A DNA stretch of 61,773 bases. Source: Verrucomicrobiota bacterium. Its GTDB lineage: Bacteria > Verrucomicrobiota > Verrucomicrobiia > Verrucomicrobiales > DEV007. Numbering within the stretch: position 1 is the stretch's first letter; each line of letters begins with the position of its first letter. Below, piece after piece: positions 8,434 through 16,684 of the stretch. The notes beneath the pieces are model-generated. The model searched no databases, was not told the DNA's origin, and saw only the letters and a list, made by a program, of their open reading frames with translations. Where the stretch lies: positions 1 to 61,773 of the forward strand of contig JAHDID010000029.1 in the NCBI GenBank assembly GCA_020630975.1, in the 5' to 3' direction. The position numbers were made by a program, and so were the translations under genes.

Positions 8434-10665
8434 CTAAAAGCCCTGCCCCTGAGGAGGCAGATCACCTGCTATAAGGGCCATGATCTTAGCCGCTGGGATA
8501 GCGTAGCTTTTTGTGCGACCAGCTCGTGCTATATTGATCCCAATCACATTACCTCTGAGGTCGACTAAAGGACTTCCACACTGCTCTGGCCGGAGAGGGA
8601 TATCAGTCTGAATGACTGAAGAAAAGCCCGTCGATCGATGGCTGACCTCCGTCCCCATGCGCTCCATCTCGGCCTGTCGTGGGCCTAGGTAGTGATTTTT
8701 GCGATCGTTGCGCTCCCGATCACCGAGCGTCACCACCCGGTCGGAAATCTCGCCATTGCGCAGATAGCTCACGCGCACCTGTTGGCCAGGCTTGGTACTA
8801 CTGATGGCTCGGATCAGCTTATCCGGTGTGTCGCAGACGTAGCCATCGATACTGAGTATAACATCGCCTGCACGCACGCCGTATTTGGCTGCATTGCCAC
8901 CCGGCATCACACCTTTCACCACCACCCCTCGGCTATGCGGCCCAGTCTCGATACCTAAAAATCCTTTGGTCTTACCAGATAAGTCTCGCGTCCGCACACT
9001 AACTACTCCCATAGCAAATGGCTCTACTGACGAACTCACCGCGCTCACCAAAGAACCTGGTGCAGGACTCCACGCGCTGCGATCCCACACGATTGGCTCC
9101 AGCTCCATACCGTTGACCAGCCTGATCAAAGCTAAATCATGCTCGCGGTAGCGCTGCACCACCGTAGCCCGATAGAGTCGATTTTTCGATACTAGCACCT
9201 GCAGCGGGCGGCTGGAGTGCCCCTCTATCTCGCTAGCTTTCGTGATGAGGTAGCCTCCTCGATGGACTGCGGTAGCCATACTCACCCATTCGTTACCTCG
9301 GAATACATAGTGGGCTGCATCAGTGGCTTTGACCTGAGATGGGCGAAAGGCGGCCAAGACTTCGCGATGAAAGACTTCGCTAACTAGCGCGGGTCTATCG
9401 GGATCGAACCGGTATGGATTGATAGCACGCGGTGGCAGGATAGATGCCAGCAGCTGCTGGAGCCGCCGCTGGCTGACTCGCTCGGTCTGGGTGAAACTCT
9501 TCAAGTATGTGGCCAACTCCTCGGAACCACCATACCGCTCTAGCTCGCCTGGCGTCATATAAAGAGCCCCAGTGCGCAGGGCTTCGTGGATCTTTTCATT
9601 GAATTCCTTCTGCCGGTCGGCACGCTGCTTGGCGGTGAGCGGGCGCCTTGATGGCGTAGCCGAGCCACCTGCTCCCAGCGACTTCGCTGAAACCAGCTCT
9701 AAAGATACTGCCGAGGGCAGTGCCGCACTGGACTTCACCGTGAGCTGGATGATCTCGCCTGGCTCATGTCTTTGAGCCATTTTGATGAATTGATCGACGT
9801 CCTTGACCGGCTTTCCCCCAAAAGCCACGATGATGTCGCCCGGCTTCAAGCCTGCTCGACTGGCAGGTGAGTCGGCTTTTACGCGTCTCACTGTCACACC
9901 TTTGGAGTCATCTCGATCGGTCAGTTGTGCACCTATCATGGGCCGATTGAGATTTGCCAAGAAGCCGCCTCCGAATCGTTTGCCCGCGAGCATACGGTCC
10001 CAGTTTTCGACAAAAGTTGAGATCGGCACATGATTGTTCTGCGATAGAGAATGCCCGATATTTGAGTGGATACCGATCACCCTGCCATGCAGGTCAAAGA
10101 GAGGACCGCCGGAATCACCACCGATGAGTGCTGAATTCGACATGATAAATCCATCCTCATCGATATCGATGACGCGCCCGAGCCTGACTGGTGGAGGCCT
10201 ATCATACACGTAGCCACCTGAGTGCCCTAGAGCCACACACCACTGGTTTTTCTGCAGATTACTGGAGTCTCCTAGCTCAACATAGGGGTAACTGCGTCCC
10301 GTATCGTCGATCTGCACCATGCCTGCATCTCGCGAGAAGTCGAGGCCCAGCACACGCCCTGTCGCCCGCTCTCCATCAGGGAAGATCACTGCCACCTGCT
10401 GACCCATCTCCATCGTCACGTGAGCAGCAGTGAGGATGAGTCCCTGGGAGTTCACCACAACCCCACTGCCTATACCATCGCGACGGGATGTATTCAGTGG
10501 TGTGAGCGATACTGTGGCAGGGCTAGCCCGCCTAGCTACTTCCTGCACCCTTTGCTCAATAGCCGAGAGACTCTGTGTCGTGACCTGCCCCCTAGTATCC
10601 GGGTAGGCAACAGCGGTAAGCAGGAGCGACAGAGCAATCGACCAAAACACACGCATCACCTTCAT
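8434..10665 (-). CDS. Two-module HtrA/DegP-like protease with a degenerate, rearranged second module
   Basis: A 743-residue protein with a signal peptide (1-22). Module one is a trypsin-like HtrA domain with a complete triad: His82 (LTAAHV), Asp113 (SRDAGM) and Ser185 (GGDSGGPL). PDZ1 follows at about 245-330. After a linker, a second trypsin-like fold begins near 460, but the His position reads ITKASE and the serine motif reads EQCGSPL (Cys696), so it is probably not a serine protease. A second PDZ domain (about 570-645) lies inside this module, between the GVVSVR strand (about 553-558) and the IQTDIPLRPEQCGSPL segment, which is unlike the usual order. Expected location is the periplasm or outer face of the inner membrane, acting in protein quality control. 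Confidence 0.88.
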   Translation of the reverse strand: MKVMRVFWSIALSLLLTAVAYPDTRGQVTTQSLSAIEQRVQEVARRASPATVSLTPLNTSRRDGIGSGVVVNSQGLILTAAHVTMEMGQQVAVIFPDGERATGRVLGLDFSRDAGMVQIDDTGRSYPYVELGDSSNLQKNQWCVALGHSGGYVYDRPPPVRLGRVIDIDEDGFIMSNSALIGGDSGGPLFDLHGRVIGIHSNIGHSLSQNNHVPISTFVENWDRMLAGKRFGGGFLANLNRPMIGAQLTDRDDSKGVTVRRVKADSPASRAGLKPGDIIVAFGGKPVKDVDQFIKMAQRHEPGEIIQLTVKSSAALPSAVSLELVSAKSLGAGGSATPSRRPLTAKQRADRQKEFNEKIHEALRTGALYMTPGELERYGGSEELATYLKSFTQTERVSQRRLQQLLASILPPRAINPYRFDPDRPALVSEVFHREVLAAFRPSQVKATDAAHYVFRGNEWVSMATAVHRGGYLITKASEIEGHSSRPLQVLVSKNRLYRATVVQRYREHDLALIRLVNGMELEPIVWDRSAWSPAPGSLVSAVSSSVEPFAMGVVSVRTRDLSGKTKGFLGIETGPHSRGVVVKGVMPGGNAAKYGVRAGDVILSIDGYVCDTPDKLIRAISSTKPGQQVRVSYLRNGEISDRVVTLGDRERNDRKNHYLGPRQAEMERMGTEVSHRSTGFSSVIQTDIPLRPEQCGSPLVDLRGNVIGINIARAGRTKSYAIPAAKIMALIAGDLPPQGQGF

Positions 10666-10708
10666 GATTCGGCTATATTAACAGAATCGAAAAAAGAGGG
10701 CGACAAAA

Positions 10709-11212
10709 ATGATCACTAGATTTTCGAAACGCAGGATACTCGCCTGGCACTGGACCGTCTACGCAGTCTTAGTAATGCTATTTTTTTGTATTGGCTGGAT
10801 AGCTTATAGTGAGTATGTGGTACGCCGCTGGCAGACCTTTGGCAAAGCGATAGAGGCGGCTGGCGGCTCTGTCCACTGCCATGTGCGATCGGTCAGCTGG
10901 CTACCCGATGCCCCCATCCTAGGCCACTACCTCCCAGTGCCACTAGTGGAGGAGCCGTATATGGTAACGCTCAGCTATGACAGCCAGCTAGTTCCGGCAG
11001 AGCTGGCCTGGCTCAGGACTATTCCCTCGGTAAAAAGCCTGTCTCTAGGGACCCCACAAGTGGGAGATGACATGATCCCAATGCTAGCCACCTTTCGCCA
11101 TCTGGAAAAGCTCGACCTGACAGGCACCGGACTCTCTGCTGACGGAGTGACAACCTTAGCCAAAGAGCTGCCTCAGCTAAAGGAGCTGGTGCATGAAAGT
11201 AGGAAGCCCTGA
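10709..11212 (+). CDS. Membrane-anchored protein with short leucine-rich region
   Basis: A 167-residue protein with a basic N-terminus (MITRFSKRR) and one transmembrane helix at about residues 15-34. The soluble part ends in repeated leucine-rich patterns (VKSLSLGTPQVGDDMIPML, LEKLDLTGTGLSADGVTTL), which resemble ribonuclease-inhibitor-type LRR units common in planctomycete and verrucomicrobial proteins. Transcribed divergently from the HtrA-like gene with a 43-base gap. I do not recognise a specific function. Confidence 0.7.
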   Translation: MITRFSKRRILAWHWTVYAVLVMLFFCIGWIAYSEYVVRRWQTFGKAIEAAGGSVHCHVRSVSWLPDAPILGHYLPVPLVEEPYMVTLSYDSQLVPAELAWLRTIPSVKSLSLGTPQVGDDMIPMLATFRHLEKLDLTGTGLSADGVTTLAKELPQLKELVHESRKP

Positions 11213-11238
11213 GGCAACTGGATAAGAACCGGTATGAG

Positions 11239-11889
11239 CTACGAAACTCGTGAATCCAACTGAAAGATCTGGCCAGACACATGCTCCATGTCGTGCAGGC
11301 AATGGATGAACTTTGCGGCATCCTCTACGGTATTGAACCGACCCAGTGCATGACGATCACGGATACGCTGTAAGGCTGAATCTGAAAGTCCAGCTGTCAT
11401 CTTGGTCTCTAGAAAGCCCGGCAACACCGCATTCACACGAACATTGCGTTTACCATATTCTTTAGCGAGAGACTGGGTGAGCCCGATCACTCCGGCTTTG
11501 GCCGCGGCGTAGTTCGCCTGACCAATAGGCGGACTCTTCCCCGAAAAAGAGCCAATGTTTATGATGTGTCCCCCTGTCTTTCTCGGGAAAAGCCGCAACG
11601 CTGCCTGAGCACAGAGAAAAGCGCCTTTAAGACTGACATCGACAACGCGGTCCCAATCGCGCTCCGACATTTTGGCATGCACCACATCGACTGCGACACC
11701 TGCATTATTGACCAGCAGATCCACCGACTCTAGGGACTCAAAATAAGCCGATACTGACTCTGGTTTAGTGACGTCCAGATCCGCTCTTCCTGGAGACAGC
11801 ACAGTGTGCCCTGACTCCTGAAAAGTCTTTACTATACCTGCGGCCAGATCCCCCTGCCCACCTGTGATGATTACTGTACTAGCGATGAT
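11239..11889 (-). CDS. Short-chain dehydrogenase/reductase, apparent ATC start
   Basis: An SDR-family NAD(P)-dependent oxidoreductase of about 216 residues. The NNAGV motif, the YAAAK active-site segment, Ser in NIGSFSGK and the IVK.. Rossmann helix are all visible. The first ATG, GTG or TTG in frame is GTG at 11802, which would remove the cofactor-binding TGGQGDLA motif. Reading upstream in frame restores TVIITGGQGDLAAG with no canonical start before the TAG stop of the preceding gene at 11899-11901, which is in the same frame. ATC at 11887-11889 or 11884-11886 is the best-placed start; an internal CTG is less likely because it would remove the TGGQG motif. Substrate unknown; ketoacyl- or sugar-reductase-like. 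Confidence 0.8.
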   Translation of the reverse strand: MIASTVIITGGQGDLAAGIVKTFQESGHTVLSPGRADLDVTKPESVSAYFESLESVDLLVNNAGVAVDVVHAKMSERDWDRVVDVSLKGAFLCAQAALRLFPRKTGGHIINIGSFSGKSPPIGQANYAAAKAGVIGLTQSLAKEYGKRNVRVNAVLPGFLETKMTAGLSDSALQRIRDRHALGRFNTVEDAAKFIHCLHDMEHVSGQIFQLDSRVS

Positions 11890-11898
11890 TTTTCGGTG

Positions 11899-12522
11899 CT
11901 AGCGCTGATTCTTACTCTTGGCAGCTGATTTTTGCTCTTCCATGATCGCCCTTAGCTCTTCCATAGAAAGCAATTTCACCGGCTCAGGGATGTAAGGGGA
12001 CAGAGTCACATCATCCTCTTCGTAAGCAATTTTGTTATGAGTCTGCCCACCGATGTACTTCAGCAGTGAAGGCACATCGAGACCATGGATATTCAGCGTT
12101 ACTTTAGTCGCCTGAGCCTGCTGCACAGCCCCCTGGTAGACAAACTTGGGAGTGGATTTCTCATCCTCATCCATCAGATCAGCAGTCTGATCCTCCAGAT
12201 AGGTGAGCACTTCACTGAGCGGAGCCTGATCGAACTTCACCTTAGGAATGATGATCTTTCTAAGCTTTGTCTCGAGCTCGCTGAGTTCCTCTGGCACGAT
12301 CTTTTCGACCTGCCGGATCAACTCCTGAACCCCTGGCTCATTGATATTACCCCGCAAGATCGGCAGGGCTTTGTCATACTGCCCCGATGCGATGTAGGAC
12401 TTAGCGAGGTCCATCGGCTTCGCCTTGGGGGCGTAGTCTGGAGCCACAGGTTCATCTGCGGCCGAGAGTGGGGTAAAAGCCGCCAATCCAATAACGGCCC
12501 AAAAGTGGTGCTGAATCTTCAT
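11899..12522 (-). CDS. Secreted STN-like protein, paralogue 1
   Basis: A 207-residue exported protein with signal peptide 1-22 (ending LSAADE). Residues 30-75 form a helical repeat region (AKSYIASGQYDKALPILRG). Residues 86-180 resemble the secretin/TonB short N-terminal-like fold found in many verrucomicrobial proteins (KVKFDQAPLSEVLTYLE, then VTLNIHGLDVPSLLKYIG). It is a clear paralogue of the upstream gene at 12671-13243, with the same order of elements. The C-terminus is Lys/Gln-rich. Its stop is followed at once by the SDR gene. Function unknown; probably envelope protein-protein contact. Confidence 0.7.
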   Translation of the reverse strand: MKIQHHFWAVIGLAAFTPLSAADEPVAPDYAPKAKPMDLAKSYIASGQYDKALPILRGNINEPGVQELIRQVEKIVPEELSELETKLRKIIIPKVKFDQAPLSEVLTYLEDQTADLMDEDEKSTPKFVYQGAVQQAQATKVTLNIHGLDVPSLLKYIGGQTHNKIAYEEDDVTLSPYIPEPVKLLSMEELRAIMEEQKSAAKSKNQR

Positions 12523-12547
12523 GCTGTAGAGACTGCCGCGAAATCCG

Positions 12548-12583
12548 GCTTCTTAGAGTATAATCACTATAACTCTAAGAAGC
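12548..12583. repeat. 12-base inverted repeat upstream of a secreted-protein gene
   Basis: GCTTCTTAGAGT (12548-12559) and ACTCTAAGAAGC (12572-12583) are perfect inverted copies separated by 12 A/T-rich bases. The site lies 26-61 bases upstream of the minus-strand start at 12522. No T-run follows on the minus strand, so it is more like an operator or 5' leader stem than an intrinsic terminator. Confidence 0.5.
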
Positions 12584-12670
12584 ATAAATGACAACGGGCT
12601 GTCTCAAGCAAACAGCGGCCGAACCTATGTGACTCGGCTCAGCACTAAAAGTGAAAGAAAACCTTTAGGC

Positions 12671-13243
12671 CTAGTTCTTAGCGAAGGGGTTGTATTCCTC
12701 CTTCGTAGGCGCCGCGACAGGGGCTGGCACGTAAGGCGAAACCATCACGGCATGTTTATCGTAGCGGATCTTACTGCGTGTTAAACTTCCAATATATTTT
12801 AGAATCTCAGGAGCAGTCAGGTTTTTTACCCTCAACGTCACAGTCGAAGATTCCGCCTGCTCTGAAGTCCCTGAATAGATGATATTAGGAGTGAACTCCC
12901 CATTGGTTAACTCAGTCGTGCGCTGCTGAATGTAAGTTAGAGCGTCATTTAATGGAACCGCATCAAAATTCACTTCTGGAAACATCACCTTAGCGAGCTG
13001 CCCCTCCAAACCAACACCTACATTTCCTTTAGCCAGTTCCTGATTGTAGACATATAAAAGTGCAGGCACACCCGGCCATCTTTTGTTCTTTTCTAGTAAA
13101 TCTACGGCCTTCTGATTCTCACCTTGAGCCCAAAGCGCCTTTGCCATCGTCATCGGATTTCTACTCTGAGCAGAGGCTTCGGGAGAAAGGGCGACAAAGG
13201 CCAAGAAGGCGACCAACACAGCTAGGTAGTTTTGAATCTTCAT
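12671..13243 (-). CDS. Secreted STN-like protein, paralogue 2
   Basis: A 190-residue exported protein with a signal peptide ending near SPEASA. It shares with the downstream paralogue a short helical region (AKALWAQGENQKAVDLLEK), the VNFDAVPLNDALTYIQ segment and VTLRVKNLTAPEILKYIG, then a KI.Y....V.VSPYVPAP motif. The two genes are 148 bases apart on the same strand and look like a tandem duplication. Their upstream bases also look alike (GACTGC..CG...TCC..CTT.TTAGA), so the promoter region may have been copied too. Function unknown. Confidence 0.7.
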   Translation of the reverse strand: MKIQNYLAVLVAFLAFVALSPEASAQSRNPMTMAKALWAQGENQKAVDLLEKNKRWPGVPALLYVYNQELAKGNVGVGLEGQLAKVMFPEVNFDAVPLNDALTYIQQRTTELTNGEFTPNIIYSGTSEQAESSTVTLRVKNLTAPEILKYIGSLTRSKIRYDKHAVMVSPYVPAPVAAPTKEEYNPFAKN

Positions 13244-13428
13244 ATATTTGGGACTGCTACGTTTTCCAACTTATTAGACGAAAATACCAAAATCTCTAAG
13301 GAGTGTAAACCACAATGCGTTCCGAACTTGGGGAGACAGCTCAAGATGACCACTTTTTTACGAGTAGACGTGTCAACCTGGGGTGATATGATCTCTATGC
13401 GAAACAACTCAAAACCCTAGGCAGACAG

Positions 13429-15108
13429 ATGGCACACTTTACGACGACTGGTAGACTCTGCAGGCTATTGACCTGCCTGGGCATCGCTACCATTTCCATT
13501 CACTCCCTTTACGGCCAGCAAGGCGCCAGTGAATACCCCTACATCGATCCCACTGCTCGAGCCTCGGGCATGACGATCGGCATGGAAAACGGGGCGACCG
13601 GCCAATCCATCAACATGATGCAAGTGCGCGCTGCTGCCCACGATGCCGAGCGCGCAGCAGCAGCAGCAGCTATGGCGCGTAGCGCCAACGAGGCAATCGA
13701 GGAGCAACAGCTGTCTCGTGCACTGGAGAAAGCCCGTGAGACCAGACGCCAAAAGATGGCCGCCTCTGAGCAGCTGAAATGGAAGAAAGCCACTGCCTAC
13801 AATGCGTACAACAAAGTCTCCTCTGGGCAGATGTCGAGCTGGAAGGACGACCAGGGCAACATCAAGATCGGTCGAGGTCTGCCATCAGACTTCGTGAGCT
13901 CTGTACGCAACCAACAACAAAAAGCCCAACAAGCAGCGGCTTCGACAGCAGAGAAAGCCAACAACGGCTTCAAACCACTCAAGAAAATCGGTGAAAAAAT
14001 CGCCGACAATGATCCCTACCAGCAGACTGGACTGCGCGGGCCTCAGCCACTACCTCAGACGACGGTGCCGGCTCAGCAGACCATCGCCAATAGCGATCCG
14101 GAGGAGATGAAAGCAGGGCGACGCCTAATGCAAAAACTGACGCCTCCAAAACTGAAAGGCCCCAAACTCTCTTTCCCAAAACTCGGCAAGAAACCGACTG
14201 ACGTGCCCCAGTTTACCCAAGGTCCTGCGGCTCCTGCCGCTGTACAAACTGCTGCCAATACAGCCGTAGCTGCTGCCACTGCACAGACGACCGCTCAAGC
14301 AGCGCCACCGGCCACAGCAATATCCGCTGCTAATAGTGCGGCACCAGCCGTGATCAAAACCTCTCGCTCAGCCGCAGCGATGCTAGGCGAGGCAGGGCAG
14401 CAGGCGACTAACGCCGCAGACAGCGCCATCGCCAATGCGACTCAGAGCGCCGATACTGCTGTACAGAAAAAAACCGGCGGACTTTTCGCCCTCGGTGGCC
14501 GCAAGATCTCGGCCAACTCACCGACAGCAGCTCCGCCAGGCCCACAGAAAAAATTATTCGGCGGCTTTGGTAAAAAGAAGAGCTCCTCTGTCGATACCAG
14601 CGCGCCTGTCAGCTCGGGGCTCTTCCCCTCTGCACCAGCTCCTACAGGTCCCACTCCAGGCCAGCCGGTAGCGATGAACACGTCTACTGCACCAGCGCCC
14701 ACTAATACGCAGCCGCAGACCTCCAGCACGATGGCGATGCCCGGCACCACGCCACCACCAGCTACGAAAAAGAAATTCTCCTTTCCCACTCCAAAAATCG
14801 CAAACAAATCCAACGGCTCCACTGGCAAGAGCCTAGGCAGCCGCGGAGTCTCTGCCACGACTACCGTGAACCAACACGGCAACAACTACTACGTGGTCGA
14901 GTCGAATTCCCAATTCATCAAATACGGCGACAACGAGACTAGCACCTCCATCTCAGCTGTCGGTCCCGGCACGATCGTGATGATGACCAAACCCGGAGCC
15001 AACTACGCTACCGTGCAGCTACCCAATGGGGCCACGGGCAATATCGAGACCAAACACCTACGCGCCGCCTCCGGCACAGATGTCTCGGCCTTGTCTGGAT
15101 CTCGCTAG
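13429..15108 (+). CDS. Secreted Ala/Pro-rich protein with C-terminal SH3-like domain
   Basis: A 559-residue protein with an N-terminal signal (residues 1-29, ending SLYGQ). Residues 60-140 are alanine-rich and helical (AAHDAERAAAAAAMARSA), the middle (about 200-460) is a low-complexity Ala/Pro/Thr/Lys region with repeated KLFGGFGKKK- and FPKLGKK-like basic patches, and the last 80 residues form a bacterial SH3-like domain (VVESNSQFIKYG ... GPGTIVMMTKPGANYATVQLPNG). The layout suggests a periplasmic protein that spans or binds the cell wall. It is followed 42 bases later by another exported protein. No specific family assigned. Confidence 0.7.
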   Translation: MAHFTTTGRLCRLLTCLGIATISIHSLYGQQGASEYPYIDPTARASGMTIGMENGATGQSINMMQVRAAAHDAERAAAAAAMARSANEAIEEQQLSRALEKARETRRQKMAASEQLKWKKATAYNAYNKVSSGQMSSWKDDQGNIKIGRGLPSDFVSSVRNQQQKAQQAAASTAEKANNGFKPLKKIGEKIADNDPYQQTGLRGPQPLPQTTVPAQQTIANSDPEEMKAGRRLMQKLTPPKLKGPKLSFPKLGKKPTDVPQFTQGPAAPAAVQTAANTAVAAATAQTTAQAAPPATAISAANSAAPAVIKTSRSAAAMLGEAGQQATNAADSAIANATQSADTAVQKKTGGLFALGGRKISANSPTAAPPGPQKKLFGGFGKKKSSSVDTSAPVSSGLFPSAPAPTGPTPGQPVAMNTSTAPAPTNTQPQTSSTMAMPGTTPPPATKKKFSFPTPKIANKSNGSTGKSLGSRGVSATTTVNQHGNNYYVVESNSQFIKYGDNETSTSISAVGPGTIVMMTKPGANYATVQLPNGATGNIETKHLRAASGTDVSALSGSR

Positions 15109-15150
15109 GTAGCGCAAAACCACTCCCCTTTCTCACCCCTCTCAAATTCC

Positions 15151-15882
15151 ATGAAACACACAGCCTACCTTTTCTCCATCATTACCCTAGTGGTCACTGG
15201 TCTCGCTACAGCTGGTGAGACGATCACTCTCAATGGCCAAACTATCCGCAACTGCGAGATTGTAGAACTAACTCGCGACGGCGTGGTCTACCAGTCTGGC
15301 GATACTGACGATCTACACGTGGTCCCTTGGGCCCAACTCACCGCTGTGCAGCAGGATGTGCTACGCAAACAACATAACAAAGCTCTGGTAAATGCCATCT
15401 GTGACGCACGCTATGTGAAAGGCAGCGTTTTCGAGGCGAATAAAGACGGTGTGATCGTACAAATCGACATCCCAGAAAGCGATGATGAAAAAGGTATCGA
15501 AGGCTACCGCAATGGAGCCAAGGTCCTGAAAGGCGGCTCCATCCTTGTCAGCGACTTACCCACTGATGTCCCACGCGGCTCAGGGGCACCGATCGAACTC
15601 ATCCTCTACTACAAGGAAAAGTATGATTTCACACTAGGCCCACTTGGCTCCACCGAGGTCGAGCACCTCACCTATTCGCTGCCAGAGTGGTTCCAAGAAA
15701 CTGACTGGAAAAACGCTGCTGGAGCTACCATGAAAGCTCGCCTCTTAGGTGTGAAAGGCGACAAAGCTCTCTTTCTCAAAGGCGGTCAGCGCATGCTGCT
15801 CAATCTGAGCCAGCTCGATGCCGCCAGCCAGACTAAAGCAAAAGAGATCCAGGCCAAACTCGCAGGGTATCCGGTGCCCTAG
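15151..15882 (+). CDS. Secreted protein of unknown function
   Basis: A 243-residue protein with a signal peptide (MKHTAYLFSIITLVVTGLATA). Residues 22-65 show the small beta motif common in verrucomicrobial exported proteins (ITLNGQTIRNCEIVELTRDGVVYQ...VVPWAQL), and a similar unit recurs near residues 193-230 (GATMKARLLGVKGDKALFLKGGQRMLLNLSQL), suggesting two copies of one fold around a central region. It is likely co-transcribed with the SH3-like gene. I cannot name a function. Confidence 0.65.
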   Translation: MKHTAYLFSIITLVVTGLATAGETITLNGQTIRNCEIVELTRDGVVYQSGDTDDLHVVPWAQLTAVQQDVLRKQHNKALVNAICDARYVKGSVFEANKDGVIVQIDIPESDDEKGIEGYRNGAKVLKGGSILVSDLPTDVPRGSGAPIELILYYKEKYDFTLGPLGSTEVEHLTYSLPEWFQETDWKNAAGATMKARLLGVKGDKALFLKGGQRMLLNLSQLDAASQTKAKEIQAKLAGYPVP

Positions 15883-16064
15883 CCCGGATATTTCATACAT
15901 TTTTCGTCGCGAGATGCAGCGAGCGGCATGCTACCGAGGCGCGCGCTGTTTTTTGTGCAGGGCTGTGTGGGTACACACTGCCCCAGCAAAAATCGAGCGG
16001 AACGAAGGTAGGATGCCGCGCAGCAAGTCGTAGCAGAAAAGTGTATGAATGAAATATCCGGGCT
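15881..16064. repeat. 184-bp imperfect palindromic element
   Basis: Perfect 16-base ends AGCCCGGATATTTCAT (15881-15896) and its inverse (16049-16064). The inner sequences also pair over much of their length: AGCGAGCGGCATGCTACC faces the inverse of GGTAGGATGCCGCGCAGC, and the centre GTGTGGGTACACAC folds on itself. The left end overlaps the stop codon of the upstream plus-strand gene. Such a long hairpin could end transcription from both sides. It looks like a MITE or REP-doublet without any coding part. Confidence 0.7.
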
Positions 16065-16132
16065 AGGTCGTGTAGTGAGACCCGCCCCTCAGTGAAAAAG
16101 GCCTGCTCTGAAGCAGTGACCACTTCCGATTT

Positions 16133-16648
16133 TTATTCTTCGTAGCGGTAGCTTTTCACTTTCTGCATCTCTGCCACATCCACAGGGGCATGACTCTGCA
16201 CGATGTAAGGCTCACCATCGGCAGGATGAAACACAGTAAAAACCCGCTCCGAATGGAGGTCTGGTATCCTATCCTCCGAGATCAGAAGAGTCATCGTCTC
16301 TTGAGCGTAGACTTGCTGAGAAAAGTGCAGCCCACAGAACAGGTGCGCCTCCACTGCTATCGATATACCCACCCAGCCTTGCTGCAGATGAGCCGACTTC
16401 CTCAAATGCTCAGGCAGCTCCTCCGCGCTCACCCTACCAGCGTACTTACCATGGACGATAGCTTTTCGGATGTGATCTATCAAAAATTGCTCTTTCGGCT
16501 TTTGGTCGATCAATACTGTCCCGATGATAGGTGCTACAACCTTTGGCTCCTCAGATAGATGGAGTGGACTCACATCCTGACCTGAGCCCCTATCAAGACC
16601 AACAATCAGGAAAACGGCGATACAGAAAGTGGTAGTGGGAATTTTCAT
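16133..16648 (-). CDS. Secreted protein of unknown function
   Basis: A 171-residue protein with an N-terminal signal (MKIPTTTFCIAVFLIVG). The body is a mixed helix-strand domain without motifs I recognise. It contains paired histidines and cysteine (HLFCGLHFSQQVYAQ), a PADGEPYIVQSHAPVDV segment and ends in a basic-acidic tail (KSYRYEE). It is a single gene between the palindromic element and the kinase-like remnant. Its composition resembles the neighbouring exported proteins. Confidence 0.6.
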   Translation of the reverse strand: MKIPTTTFCIAVFLIVGLDRGSGQDVSPLHLSEEPKVVAPIIGTVLIDQKPKEQFLIDHIRKAIVHGKYAGRVSAEELPEHLRKSAHLQQGWVGISIAVEAHLFCGLHFSQQVYAQETMTLLISEDRIPDLHSERVFTVFHPADGEPYIVQSHAPVDVAEMQKVKSYRYEE

Positions 16649-16684
16649 CTGTAGTAAGACACAAACCAGGACAAATAGTTCAAC

